Shown: in pieces, positions 15,954 to 25,735 of the stretch | Position numbering within the stretch: position 1 is the first letter of the stretch | Layout: each line of letters opens with the position of its first letter | Origin: Metabacillus dongyingensis | Lineage (GTDB): Bacteria > Bacillota > Bacilli > Bacillales > Bacillaceae | NCBI RefSeq assembly: GCF_019933155.2 | Contig: NZ_CP082944.1 | Span: forward strand, 4,280,001-4,344,000 | Reading direction: 5' to 3' | Length of the DNA stretch: 64,000 nucleotides | Program-made: the position numbers and the translations under genes | The notes under the pieces: model-generated | Told to the model about the DNA's origin: nothing | What the model saw: only the letters and a program-made list of their open reading frames with translations | The model's database searches: none

Positions 15954-18900
15954 TTACTTTTTTAACTGATTGACTATCTCTTCACTTACCGCATTTTCTC
16001 CGCCAAGAACGTTAAATTCATCAGCTTTGATCGCCGCTAATGCTGCTTCTGTTTCAAAAGGAATGTATTTAGGCTTAACTAGAAGCATTGATGCATTTTC
16101 TTTGGCTGCAAGTACAGATCCGGCAAGTGCATCCGCAAAGTCCTCGCCTGTTGTAATAAACACCTTATTTGATGGATTGAGCTCTGTCGCAATGGCAGCA
16201 GCTGTTCCGTATCTGTTTTTTCCGTAATAGCGTTCAGGTTTTTCAAGCTGCTTGAATACTTTAGCATTTACTGCAGCTTCACCGCCTACTACGATTGTAC
16301 TGTCTATATTTTTTAATGCTTTCTTTGAAGCTTCTGGAAGCAACTTAGAATCCGTTAATAGGACTGGATATCCTTTAAGCGCTGCATAAGAAGCTATTGA
16401 TAGCGCATCAGGGAAATTCCTTCCATTTGCTATGATCGCTTTTTCAGGTGCTCCGCCTAGAACAGCTGCAATGTTTGCTGCTGTTTCAAAGCGGTTATCT
16501 CCGCCAATACGCTGCACTTTTAAGTCCATTCCTTTTAGCTGGTATTTCACATAGTCGCTAACTGCACCTGTTCCGCCAAGAATAACTGCTTTCTCGGCAC
16601 CAAGGCGCTTGATTTCTTCTTTCGCTGCTCTATTTAATGATCCCTTTTCTGTCAGCAATATTGGTGCATTAAGCTTATAAGCAAGCGGTGCACCGGCAAG
16701 CGCGTCAGGGAAAGAATCTCCGCGGGCAAGAACAACGGTTTTCGCTGTTTCCCAGCCTGTTTTAGAGATTTCAACAGCTGTTTCATAACGATTTTTACCC
16801 TTAATGCGTTTTACAGGAGTTTCATTTACTTCTGTTTCTTGAATAATTCTGCCTTCAACAACAGGTGAAACTGGATTGTTCTTAGCAAGATATGATGTAA
16901 AGACCTCATAATCTACTATAAATAACTCTGTCATACGGCCTTCATCTTTAGCTTTTTTAAACATCGTATAGCCGTCTCCGCCATCTGCTGTAAATGCATT
17001 GGTGGCAACTCTATATGTTTGCTTTGCATCAATTGCTTCAAATCCATTATCTGTTTTCGCTTCAGCAAACCAAACCCGGTCTCCGGCAGGCTTTGTTATG
17101 TCATACTTGAATTTAATACCTGATACTTGCAGGAAACGTCCTTCTCCTGTTTCTACTCCGCTTACACTGTGCTCAAGGGCATCCAGGATTTCCTGGCCTG
17201 TGAGGTCAAGTGTCACCAAGTTGTTTCCAAACGGCAAAACTGTCAGAACCTCGCCAAGCGTAATCTCTCCAGAATTGATGGACTCACGGATTCCTCCTCC
17301 GTTTTGAAGAGCAATATGCGTTTTTACAGATTCATTTGCTTTCGCAACCATTCCATCTGCAATAAGATTTCCTAAGTTTGTTTCTTTTGTGCGTACATCT
17401 GCACGTTTTCCGTTAAGTTCAACCGAAGTATTTCCAACTGCTTGGTTCTTAATTTCTTCAAGCGGCACTTTGTATTCTTCAACTTTTTCCTTTGCAGCAG
17501 CATCCTCAGCATAGTTTGAAAGTGTAACTAATTGACCATTATGACCAGTTACAACACCATCTTTGTTAAATGTCACATCTACTAAACCAAGGAAGTTTAA
17601 GTATTCGCCGGCTTGAACAATAACAGTAGGCTCTTCTTTCTCGATTAAAACTGGTGCATCCAATTTTGTATGAGAGTGGCCGCCTACAATTAAGTCAATT
17701 CCATCTACTTCTTCAGCAAGCTTTAAGTCTGGAGAATACCCTAAATGAGAAAGGGCAATAACTTTGTTGACGCCTTCTGACTTAAGCATATCGATCGTTT
17801 CTATTGATTTTTGAACAACATCTTCGAATACAACATTTTCTCCCGGGCTTGCAAGGAATGCCGTATCAGGTGTTGTTAATCCATAGATCCCTACTTTTTC
17901 TCCATCTATTTCTTTGATGATGACAGGATAGATGTTTCCGCCTTCACCAGGTGTTCCGATTTCATTTTTGAAAAGGGGACCTAAATCAGCATCTGCTGTA
18001 ACATTTACGTTTGAAGACACCATTGGGAATTTCATTTCATTTATAAAGTTTGCAAGTGTTTTAGAGTCTTTATCAAATTCATGATTTCCGAGTGTCATAG
18101 CGTCATAGTTCAGGTGATTCATAAAATGCAGATCAGCCAGTCCAAGATATTGGCGGAAGTATAGTGTTCCTGAGAAAACGTCTCCTGCATCAACAAGTAA
18201 ACTGTTCTCTTTTTGACTCCGCAATTCGTTTACAGCTGTGATTAAACGAGGATAGCCTTCAACGTGTGCATGTGTATCATTTGTATGCATAATAGAAAGA
18301 TTGAACTCGTCATCAGAAGATAGGTCAAACTGTCCAACATAAGCATCGTGGTCACTTGCACGGCCATGCTCTTCCATATATGGAGAGTTAAAGTTGACAA
18401 TATCATATTCTGCACCGGCAGCCAGTTGATTCGATGCCAGCATGTGGTCAAGAACCTGTGCGTTGCCTTGGTAGTTATACGTATAGCGTTCAGCTGCAGG
18501 AAGGCTTTCAACTAAATTCGCAAGCTCAGAACCTTTTAGGATTTGGAGCGGTGCCGAGAATTCGAAGTCATTTAAATCTCCCATTACAACTACATTCGCA
18601 TTTTCATTTTTTTCGTGAACATCTTTTACAAAAGAATGAACAATTTCAGCAATTTTCAGGCGCTGTTCTTCGCTGCCCAATACAGGAGGCTGATTTTTGC
18701 CGAATAGCGGCTGGTCTCCGCCTTTAGAGTTGAAATGGTTATTGATGACAATAACATCTTCTCCTTTAAAGGTGAATTGTGCAGCAAGCGGCTTGCGGCT
18801 GTCTTCAAAAGCCGGGTTTGCCGGATCGATTCGTCCAGGATTTAATGTCAATGAGCCATTTTCGTAAGCTACTGCCGTTGTTGCATCACCTTTTGTTCCT

Positions 18901-20477
18901 TCTGATAAAGTGACTCTTTCAGGATTGTACAGGTATCCAACACGGATATTCCCTCCTGGAACGCCGCCATCCTTTTTATCTTCTGGTGCAATTTCAGTAA
19001 ATGCGTAAGCAGGACCGCCGTTAGCAGCAATTGCATCGCTGAGCGCTTTGTAGTTTGCATCTCCTTTTACTGTCCCGTCATCTGTTTCGCCGCTTTCATC
19101 CAGCACTTCTACCAAACCGATAATGTCTGGAGATTTTAAGTTGTTAACAACAGATTTAGCAAGCTTATCGCGTTTTTCCGTATCTGCTGCTGCAAAGTTT
19201 TCGATGTTATAGCCTGCAATCGTTAATTTATCTTCTTCTTTTTCGATTATTGTAACATCTGATGTAACTTCTCGCTCTGTCAATTCAGGCAGATTTGTTT
19301 CTTTTACTAGAATCTTAAAGTTGCTGAAGCTGTAGCTCACAACACCTGTAACAGTTCCGCTGAACTGATCTCCGGCTTTTGCCGCATAGCTGCGGTTATC
19401 TAATAATAAGAACATTTTCTCTGGGTTTTGATTATCTTTAGTTAGTAAAGGCGCGCCTTCTTTTGTATAGGCTTTTCCTTCTTCTTTTCCTGTAATGACA
19501 GGTACTTCACCATACTTTTGCGGACCGGTAACAGTCGGATTTTCAAGAGAAACACGCATACCTTCCAAGCTTTCATAAAAATCAATTCCATCTTCCTGCG
19601 GATCGAATGTGCCCAATTGGTCATTGTCGATTACTTCAGTCGGAGGAATCGCATCTTTGCCGATGGTGACAGCAGCTGGCAATGCTTGACCGCTTGACTT
19701 AATAGTTACATTTCCGTACTGAGCATTGATTTCTGTCATGGCAAGGTCCGTTTCAAGCTTCTCTGCATAGCCATCCAGGACCCATTCCTTTACTTGTCCA
19801 TCTACTGAAACTAGATCACCGGCTTTTATGCCGTGTGACGGTTTGTAAACAAGAACAGCCTCTGATGTGTTTGCATTATCATCAGGTGACGCATCCTGCA
19901 TATAGAAGTTGCTTGCATCGACTACATGGGTTGCTACACCTTCAACTGCTTTTACGTTCTGTGATTGATAAGGTGAAACATGGCCGGCACCTTGGATATC
20001 ATGAATTCGCAAGCCTTCAATTCCTTCAAATGGCTTCGGTTCCTCAGGTGTTTCGCCATCGAAATTCATAGCAGTAGGGTTTTTAAGTCCTGGAACTGAA
20101 AAATAAGCTTCTAATGATCCAGTAATAATGACTTTTTTGCCCACTATATCAGGATTCGTTTTCAGACCGAATTTTGCCCGCAGCGCTGTTGGCAATTGAA
20201 CAGGAAGAATTTTTGCCGGATCCGTTTCATCTGCCTTGTCTGCTATAGCAAAATTTGTATCAGCGCTAAAAGGCGCTTCAAAATCATAGCTGGTGCCACT
20301 GTTTGTATAACCGACTATATATCCTTCTACAGTACCTGTACCGGAGTTATTGGCGATCGCTTCTTGCACTGTTAAATTGGCTGCCGCTGATACAGTCGTG
20401 CTAAATGGAACAATATAACTGACAAGCAATGCCAAAATCGTTGTCAGAATGAACAACTGCTTTTTCATAATCTTCAA
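15954..20477 (-). CDS. Exported nuclease/5'-nucleotidase with cell-wall-binding repeats (YhcR-like)
   Basis: A 1507-residue secreted protein. In order: a signal peptide (cut after about residue 31, SAAA); an OB-fold domain beginning VQEAIANNSGTGTVEGYIVG; a second OB-like domain (about 135-400); an endonuclease/exonuclease/phosphatase domain (about 415-735, AGYNIENF, VVMGDLNDFEFS, RASDHDAY); a metallophosphatase domain (about 740-1000, MHTNDTHAHVEG, DAGDVFSG, TLGNHEFD); a 5'-nucleotidase C domain (to about 1200, NLGNLIADGMV); and three CWB2 repeats (about 1205-1507, KNRYETAVEIS, DNRFETAANIA, KNRYGTAAAIA). It should release nucleosides and phosphate from extracellular nucleic acid at the wall. 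The TTG start has GAGGAGG 7 bases upstream. B. subtilis YhcR is shorter and, as I recall, ends in a sortase signal instead of CWB2 repeats. Confidence 0.93.
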   Translation of the reverse strand: MKIMKKQLFILTTILALLVSYIVPFSTTVSAAANLTVQEAIANNSGTGTVEGYIVGYTNSGTSYDFEAPFSADTNFAIADKADETDPAKILPVQLPTALRAKFGLKTNPDIVGKKVIITGSLEAYFSVPGLKNPTAMNFDGETPEEPKPFEGIEGLRIHDIQGAGHVSPYQSQNVKAVEGVATHVVDASNFYMQDASPDDNANTSEAVLVYKPSHGIKAGDLVSVDGQVKEWVLDGYAEKLETDLAMTEINAQYGNVTIKSSGQALPAAVTIGKDAIPPTEVIDNDQLGTFDPQEDGIDFYESLEGMRVSLENPTVTGPQKYGEVPVITGKEEGKAYTKEGAPLLTKDNQNPEKMFLLLDNRSYAAKAGDQFSGTVTGVVSYSFSNFKILVKETNLPELTEREVTSDVTIIEKEEDKLTIAGYNIENFAAADTEKRDKLAKSVVNNLKSPDIIGLVEVLDESGETDDGTVKGDANYKALSDAIAANGGPAYAFTEIAPEDKKDGGVPGGNIRVGYLYNPERVTLSEGTKGDATTAVAYENGSLTLNPGRIDPANPAFEDSRKPLAAQFTFKGEDVIVINNHFNSKGGDQPLFGKNQPPVLGSEEQRLKIAEIVHSFVKDVHEKNENANVVVMGDLNDFEFSAPLQILKGSELANLVESLPAAERYTYNYQGNAQVLDHMLASNQLAAGAEYDIVNFNSPYMEEHGRASDHDAYVGQFDLSSDDEFNLSIMHTNDTHAHVEGYPRLITAVNELRSQKENSLLVDAGDVFSGTLYFRQYLGLADLHFMNHLNYDAMTLGNHEFDKDSKTLANFINEMKFPMVSSNVNVTADADLGPLFKNEIGTPGEGGNIYPVIIKEIDGEKVGIYGLTTPDTAFLASPGENVVFEDVVQKSIETIDMLKSEGVNKVIALSHLGYSPDLKLAEEVDGIDLIVGGHSHTKLDAPVLIEKEEPTVIVQAGEYLNFLGLVDVTFNKDGVVTGHNGQLVTLSNYAEDAAAKEKVEEYKVPLEEIKNQAVGNTSVELNGKRADVRTKETNLGNLIADGMVAKANESVKTHIALQNGGGIRESINSGEITLGEVLTVLPFGNNLVTLDLTGQEILDALEHSVSGVETGEGRFLQVSGIKFKYDITKPAGDRVWFAEAKTDNGFEAIDAKQTYRVATNAFTADGGDGYTMFKKAKDEGRMTELFIVDYEVFTSYLAKNNPVSPVVEGRIIQETEVNETPVKRIKGKNRYETAVEISKTGWETAKTVVLARGDSFPDALAGAPLAYKLNAPILLTEKGSLNRAAKEEIKRLGAEKAVILGGTGAVSDYVKYQLKGMDLKVQRIGGDNRFETAANIAAVLGGAPEKAIIANGRNFPDALSIASYAALKGYPVLLTDSKLLPEASKKALKNIDSTIVVGGEAAVNAKVFKQLEKPERYYGKNRYGTAAAIATELNPSNKVFITTGEDFADALAGSVLAAKENASMLLVKPKYIPFETEAALAAIKADEFNVLGGENAVSEEIVNQLKK

Positions 20478-20590
20478 CCTGATTCCTCCTCAAATTTAAT
20501 AAAATTGCAAAATAAGCATATGTACCATTTATCCGCTTATTTTAGCTGCCGCTAAACTAAAAACCGGAAAGTGATGATGGCCCCACAAAA

Positions 20591-20604
20591 TGTAAGCGCT
20601 TACT
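20591..20604. promoter_or_regulatory. cre site upstream of the nuclease gene
   Basis: TGTAAGCGCTTACT differs from the perfect palindromic cre TGTAAGCGCTTACA at one base. It lies 114 bp before the nuclease start, so CcpA repression or roadblock of this scavenging enzyme is likely. Confidence 0.8.
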
Positions 20605-21042
20605 GCGAAATACGTCCTAATACATCATCCATCGGAAAGGCTCCTTCGTTCTAAATCAGACGATTAATGAACACCTCCAAATAAACCTTGTTATTTAGCA
20701 CTCTTTAAATATATCATTTTTTTGTCAAAAATTAACGAATTTACAGATGATTTGCAAAAAAACCACAAACAGTTAACAAAACGTAAATCCTTATTACCAT
20801 AAATTAGGTTTTGCATCTGAACACTTCGTCCCGTTTAAACTTGCAAAATAAAAAATACACGGACCATAAGTCCGCTTCAGCCAGCAGAACAACACGGATC
20901 GAGGATAGCAAGCCATGTTATTGGTTCAGGTATTAAGTTTCATATCTTGCTCTTTTCAAGCGCTTTTAATTAATTTAATATTATTTATTTTTATCATATG
21001 ACTTTAATTGTTTGAAATCATAAAACAGAATTACCCTTTTTG

Positions 21043-21071
21043 TTGATTTTTACAAACGCCAGTTACATAAT
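21043..21071 (+). promoter_or_regulatory. Sigma-A promoter of adeR
   Basis: TTGATT (21043-21048), 17 bp, CATAAT (21066-21071). The leader to the ATG at 21197 is about 120 bases. Confidence 0.6.
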
Positions 21072-21196
21072 ATCCATAAGGGTGAACTTTGATATAGTTA
21101 AAATAGGACCAATTTACTTGAAAATAGATCATTTTAAGTGATAAACGGAGTTAAAATCAAATAATATATTTTTTAAAAAGAAGCAGGTGAAATGAA

Positions 21197-22429
21197 ATGA
21201 ACAAACCGGCTAATGAAGCCTTTAAATACAATGCTGACCGTCTTGAAGATGTCGCTGACCGCATCAGCGAGGTTCTTCAATGCCCGATCACGATTGAAGA
21301 TATAAATCACCGCCTTCTCGCATACAGCACACATGATGACTGTACAGACCCAGCGAGGATATCAACGATCATCGGAAGGCGCGTTCCGGAGAAAGTCATT
21401 AACAGTTTATGGAAAGACGGGACGATTCCAATGCTTCTGCAAACAGATGAGCCTATCCGCGTAAAAAACATTGAGGAAGTGGGTCTTGGCAACAGGATTG
21501 CCATATCCATCTGGAAAAACAATGAAGTTCTTGGTTTTATCTGGGCCTTGGAAATTAATAAAAGGCTGACAGATGATGAGCTTGAACTTTTAAAGAAAGC
21601 TGCTCAAGTTGTTAAAAATAAGCTTCTAAACCTGCATAACCGCAAATCGAAAAAGGAAGAGCGGAACCAGGAGTTTTTCTGGAAACTGCTTACCGGGCAT
21701 ATCAACAAGGAAACTGACATAATCAATGGCTTTCATGATATCGGCATTACCCCTCCCTCTCAGCATTCCGTTGTCTTGTTCCGTTTCAGCGATGAAATTA
21801 AAGATCCCACTGAAAAACAAATTAATTATCTGCTTCAAACAACTCAGCAGGTTCAAATTATCCTTTCTACTCTTGATCAGAATGAACTGATTATCCTGCT
21901 TGCGCCTAAAAGCGGCGAGCCTCTTTCGGATATTAAACAATTTGTCGACTGGACCATCCTTCAGCTTAAAGAGCGATTCATGATCGACGATGTGAAGGCG
22001 GCAATAGGAAGTATATATAAAGAAGCTGAGCAAATTGAACTCAGCTATACAGAAGCAATCGCCGTTCAAAACATTAAAAAACGTTTTGTTTCAGAAACAG
22101 TCGGGCTCATCAGCTTTTCAGAACTGGGCATCTATCAATATTTGGATTTACTTCATGAAAAACGAAAGCAGGAAGGGTTTATAAACTATCCTCTTCTAAA
22201 ACTGAAGGAATATGATGAGATGCATCACACAAACCTTATTGAAACACTGGAAGTTTACTTAGACAAAGACAGCAATGTGAACGATGCTGCCAAAGCGCTT
22301 AATATACATGTCAATACATTAAGCTACAGAATCAAACGCATTTCGCAGATTGCCGAGCTTGATTTAAGAGATCCAAATCAAAAAATAACTGTATATCTTA
22401 ACTTAAAGCTTGATAAAATGAGTTTGTGA
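21197..22429 (+). CDS. adeR: PucR/CdaR-family activator of alanine dehydrogenase
   Basis: A 410-residue regulator. An N-terminal sensing region (residues about 15-140, GAF-like, QCPITIEDINHRLLAYST) is followed by a CdaR GGDEF-like middle domain. The C-terminal PucR-type HTH reads LETLEVYLDKDSNVNDAAKA and HVNTLSYRIKRISQI (about 355-400). It lies directly upstream of ald in the same direction, as does AdeR (YukF) in B. subtilis, which activates ald in response to L-alanine. The function is assigned by family and neighbour. GCAGGTGA precedes the ATG. Confidence 0.88.
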   Translation: MNKPANEAFKYNADRLEDVADRISEVLQCPITIEDINHRLLAYSTHDDCTDPARISTIIGRRVPEKVINSLWKDGTIPMLLQTDEPIRVKNIEEVGLGNRIAISIWKNNEVLGFIWALEINKRLTDDELELLKKAAQVVKNKLLNLHNRKSKKEERNQEFFWKLLTGHINKETDIINGFHDIGITPPSQHSVVLFRFSDEIKDPTEKQINYLLQTTQQVQIILSTLDQNELIILLAPKSGEPLSDIKQFVDWTILQLKERFMIDDVKAAIGSIYKEAEQIELSYTEAIAVQNIKKRFVSETVGLISFSELGIYQYLDLLHEKRKQEGFINYPLLKLKEYDEMHHTNLIETLEVYLDKDSNVNDAAKALNIHVNTLSYRIKRISQIAELDLRDPNQKITVYLNLKLDKMSL

Positions 22430-22440
22430 AATTTCACAAA
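22423..22440. promoter_or_regulatory. 18-bp perfect palindrome upstream of ald
   Basis: TTTGTGAAATTTCACAAA overlaps the adeR stop codon. Its centre is about 75 bp upstream of the predicted ald transcription start (-10 TATACT at 22494-22499, with no good -35). This is a typical activator position, so it is a candidate AdeR operator. It also resembles a Rex site (TTGTGAA-N4-TTCACAA) shortened by two bases. Confidence 0.5.
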
Positions 22441-22581
22441 AGATCAGAAATCCTTTCTCTTTTTTAAACAAACAAATGTGTGAGAAAACGCTTTATACTA
22501 ATCTCATATTCAAGAAATCATCACACATTTCAAGACAAGCGGCACAGTATAAACTGGCTGTTAAAGGAGGAAGGGTTTCAA

Positions 22582-23712
22582 ATGATTATTGGAGTACCTA
22601 AAGAGATTAAAAATAATGAAAATCGTGTTGCATTAACGCCTGGCGGGGTTACACAATTTGTGGCAACTGGACATAAAGTACTTATCGAAAAAGACGCAGG
22701 AATTGGAAGCGGTTTCACAAATGAAGACTATCTTACTGCCGGTGCAGTAATTGCAGAAGATGTTAAGGATGTATGGGCTGCTGAAATGGTTATGAAGGTT
22801 AAAGAACCTTTAGCATCTGAATATGTGTATTTCCGCGAAGGACTTATTCTTTTCACATACTTGCATTTAGCTGCTGAACCAGCTCTTGCAGAGGCGCTTA
22901 AAAATAAAGGTGTTACAGCTATTGCTTACGAAACAGTAACAACTGGACGCACACTTCCATTGCTTACTCCTATGAGTGAAGTAGCTGGACGCATGGCAGC
23001 ACAAATTGGCGCACAATTCCTTGAAAAACCAAAAGGCGGCAAAGGCATTCTCCTTGCAGGTGTACCGGGAGTAAGCCGCGGCAAGGTAACAATTATCGGC
23101 GGCGGTGTAGTTGGAACAAACGCTGCAAAAATGGCGATCGGCTTAGGCGCAGATGTTACAATTATTGATTTAAGTGCTGACCGTCTTCGTGAATTAGACG
23201 ATATTTTCGGCAATCAAATTAAGACATTGATGTCTAACCCCATCAATATTGCAAATGCAGTTGCAGAAGCAGACCTATTAATCTGTGCTGTCCTAATCCC
23301 TGGTGCAAAAGCTCCGACACTCGTATCTGAAGCAATGGTTCAATCAATGAAACCAGGCTCAGTTATCGTTGACGTAGCCATCGACCAAGGCGGTATCGTT
23401 GAGACAGTTGATCACATTACCACTCATGATAACCCAACTTATGAGAAGCATGGCGTTGTTCACTATGCTGTAGCAAACATGCCTGGAGCTGTTCCAAGAA
23501 CATCAACACTTGCTCTTACGAACGTAACAGTGCCATACGCTATGCAAATTGCAAACAAAGGCGTGAACAAGGCAATCGCTGACAACCTTGCGCTTAAAGC
23601 AGGTGTCAACGTTGCAAAAGGCGATATCACGTATGAAGCGGTAGCCCGCGATCTTGGCTATACATTCGTTCCTGTTGATGTAGCACTTGATAAAGAAATC
23701 GCTGTAAACTGA
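22582..23712 (+). CDS. ald: Alanine dehydrogenase
   Basis: A 376-residue NAD-dependent L-alanine dehydrogenase (alanine to pyruvate and ammonia), important for growth on alanine and for sporulation. The N-terminus [22 protein letters not shown] is diagnostic, the NAD site is [20 protein letters not shown] (about residue 170), and DVAIDQGG follows. The frame extends upstream to 22480, but the ATG at 22582 matches the family start and has AAAGGAGG 11 bases before it. It has its own terminator. Confidence 0.97.
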   Translation: MIIGVPKEIKNNENRVALTPGGVTQFVATGHKVLIEKDAGIGSGFTNEDYLTAGAVIAEDVKDVWAAEMVMKVKEPLASEYVYFREGLILFTYLHLAAEPALAEALKNKGVTAIAYETVTTGRTLPLLTPMSEVAGRMAAQIGAQFLEKPKGGKGILLAGVPGVSRGKVTIIGGGVVGTNAAKMAIGLGADVTIIDLSADRLRELDDIFGNQIKTLMSNPINIANAVAEADLLICAVLIPGAKAPTLVSEAMVQSMKPGSVIVDVAIDQGGIVETVDHITTHDNPTYEKHGVVHYAVANMPGAVPRTSTLALTNVTVPYAMQIANKGVNKAIADNLALKAGVNVAKGDITYEAVARDLGYTFVPVDVALDKEIAVN

Positions 23713-23741
23713 TTCGATTAAAAATCTGATGAAATACAGAA

Positions 23742-23775
23742 AGAGCATGGAGGCTGCCTCCATGCTCTTTTTTTG
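23742..23775 (+). terminator. Terminator after ald
   Basis: AGAGCATGGAGG (23742-23753) pairs perfectly with CCTCCATGCTCT (23757-23768) over a 3-base loop, followed by seven T. Confidence 0.9.
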
Positions 23776-23780
23776 ACGTA

Positions 23781-24512
23781 CTACTCCTTGTTCGGAGGTA
23801 CAGCACAGCTTCCGTCTGCGCAAAATGCGTCATTACCGCTGTCTTCAGACAGGTCCTGCAAGGTTAGTTCAGGATTTTCTTCTTCCCAGACCTTCTGGAG
23901 CGCACCAGCAAATGTTTCTGCCCTCTGCGCCCCTGAAATCGCATATTTTTGATTGATGACAAAATAGGGCACTCCGCTTATGCCGTATTGCTGCGCAATT
24001 CCTTCATCATTTCGCACTTCAGCCGCATATGCAGTTTTGTCACCCAGAACTTCTAATGCTTTCTGCCGCTCAAGCCCTGATGCTTCTGCCAGATCTGCTA
24101 GGGTATGTTGTTCTCCCAGATCTTTATTATCTGTAAAATAGGCGTAAAGAAGGTTTTCTGTGATAGCCTCTTCTTTACCGTGTGTTTTAGCGAACTTTGC
24201 CAGGCGGTGAGCGTCAAATGTATTTGTTGGCTTCATCTTGTCAAAGCGGAAAGTCAGACCAGCACTTTTCGCCTGTTTCCCGATTCCGGCATTCGCTTCC
24301 TTCGCTTGTTCAATCGTCATGCCATATTTAGATGCCAATGCCTCATCAATTGTTTTCCCGCTGTTTAGTGGAGCATTTTGATCCAGTTCAAAGCTCTTAT
24401 ATACCACTTCAACTTGATCTTTATGCGGAAATTCAGCCAGCGCTTCTTCTAATCTGCGCTTCCCTATATAACAAAATGGACAGACAAAGTCAGACCATAC
24501 TTCAATTTTCAT
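23781..24512 (-). CDS. DsbA-family thiol oxidoreductase (FrnE-like)
   Basis: A 243-residue thioredoxin-fold protein of the DsbA/2-hydroxychromene-2-carboxylate isomerase group. The active site is SDFVCPFCYIGKRRLEE (CPFC), the helical insertion runs from about residue 55 to 150, and the cis-Pro loop is GISGVPYFVINQKYAISGAQ. There is no signal peptide, so it is cytosolic. An extra C-terminal tail ends CADGSCAVPP, giving a second cysteine pair that could act in redox exchange. Convergent with ald; AGGTGTTCTT precedes the ATG. Confidence 0.88.
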   Translation of the reverse strand: MKIEVWSDFVCPFCYIGKRRLEEALAEFPHKDQVEVVYKSFELDQNAPLNSGKTIDEALASKYGMTIEQAKEANAGIGKQAKSAGLTFRFDKMKPTNTFDAHRLAKFAKTHGKEEAITENLLYAYFTDNKDLGEQHTLADLAEASGLERQKALEVLGDKTAYAAEVRNDEGIAQQYGISGVPYFVINQKYAISGAQRAETFAGALQKVWEEENPELTLQDLSEDSGNDAFCADGSCAVPPNKE

Positions 24513-24799
24513 AAGAACACCTCATTCACTCATAGATTGCTTCTATAGTAGCATAACCTATTTTAAAAGCGCAGGCGCTATGCTTAGTTCCGTTCAAACC
24601 GGGGAGTCAGGCCACCCTGTATATTGGTATCATTTCCTTAAACATCAACATTAAACTATGCTCATGCTCTGCCTGTTAATATGGAAAATTTCAGGAACAG
24701 CAATTCTTCAAAAAACGGCCTTTTTCTTATCTGAACATATCAAAGACTCTAATAAAAGTGGTAAGGTGAATATAAGAAAATAGAAACGGGGAATGAAAG

Positions 24800-25735
24800 A
24801 TGAAGAAAGAACAGGTACTTCCTTACCTTGGCGCTGTATTAAATGCCTCAATAGTCGGACTTACCTTTTTATTTACAAAGCTTGCGCTTGAAGATGCTTC
24901 GCCGATCGATACACTCTCATACCGGTTTACACTGGGGTTTCTTGTTTTACTGGTTCTTCAATTCTTTGTGCCTATTAAAATGCCATCATTTAAGAATAAT
25001 GGAAAATCTCTTGCTTTTCTGCTGCTGCTTGCTTTATTTTATCCGACAATGTTTTTTAGTTTCCAGGCATTCGGGCTGCTTTATACAACATCTGCAGAAG
25101 GCGGCATCCTGATGGCTTTTGCGCCAATCTTAACCGCCTTGCTTGCTTCTGTTTTTTTAAAGGAAAAAACCAGCATGATACAAGTTCTGTTTATTTTCAT
25201 GTCGATTTTCGGTGTTGTCTATATATTCTTCATGAAAGGGGCAGGCATCGAATTTAACAGTATGCTTGGATTTCTTTTATTGTTCATTGCCTGTTTATCG
25301 ATTGCAGGGTACACAGTTCTTGCGAGATTTCTGTCTGTTTCATATTCGCCCCTTCAGCTTAGTTTTATTATGGTGACATTCGGGTTTATCTTTTTTAATC
25401 TGTACGCTATGATACAGCATTTGGCTGCAGGTGATTTTGTTCAATATATTTCGCTGTGGACAAACGTCCCATTTTTATTATTCACATTCTATTTAGGTGT
25501 TTTTGCTACACTATTGACTTCTTTTCTGTCAAACTACATTCTATCGAAAATTCCAGCTTCTCAAATGAGTGTGTTCGCTAACTTATCAACCGTCATTTCA
25601 ATTGTAGCAGGAGCGGTTATCCTGAATGAAACCATTTATTTCTATCACTGGATAGGTGCTTTTTTCATTATCGCCGGGGTTATCGGAACAAACGCATTTA
25701 AACAAAAACGAGATTCAGCAGATGATACAGACTAA
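24800..25735 (+). CDS. EamA/DMT superfamily transporter
   Basis: A 311-residue membrane protein with ten predicted helices in two EamA repeats (about residues 8-140 and 155-300; second repeat start MLGFLLLFIACLSIAGYTVLARF). The substrate is unknown; family members export amino acids or other metabolites. It is monocistronic, and its stop overlaps the end of the convergent kinase gene by 4 bases. ACGGGGAATG precedes the start. Confidence 0.88.
   Translation: MKKEQVLPYLGAVLNASIVGLTFLFTKLALEDASPIDTLSYRFTLGFLVLLVLQFFVPIKMPSFKNNGKSLAFLLLLALFYPTMFFSFQAFGLLYTTSAEGGILMAFAPILTALLASVFLKEKTSMIQVLFIFMSIFGVVYIFFMKGAGIEFNSMLGFLLLFIACLSIAGYTVLARFLSVSYSPLQLSFIMVTFGFIFFNLYAMIQHLAAGDFVQYISLWTNVPFLLFTFYLGVFATLLTSFLSNYILSKIPASQMSVFANLSTVISIVAGAVILNETIYFYHWIGAFFIIAGVIGTNAFKQKRDSADDTD

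Larger units (their letters stand above)
20478..21196. other. 719-bp intergenic region between the nuclease gene and adeR
   Basis: Divergent regulatory region. It holds a cre site (20591-20604), a weaker cre-like TCAAGCGCTTTTA (20955-20967), a small CGGAC/GTCCG hairpin (20860-20874) and the adeR promoter. On the minus strand a GGAGGTG (20677-20671) is not followed by a usable start codon. I see no complete gene. Confidence 0.6.

Noticed and set aside
20701..20800. Pho-box-like TTAACA/TTTACA repeats upstream of the nuclease gene
   Set aside because: The spacing between the hexamers does not follow the 11-bp period of PhoP sites, so no claim is made.
20850..20930. GC-richer patch with a CGGAC/GTCCG hairpin between the nuclease gene and adeR, considered as an RNA gene or riboswitch
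   Set aside because: No T-box, riboswitch core or terminator could be recognised.
21626..22069. 147-codon frame opposite adeR
   Set aside because: Antisense to the middle domain of the regulator, with unlikely composition.
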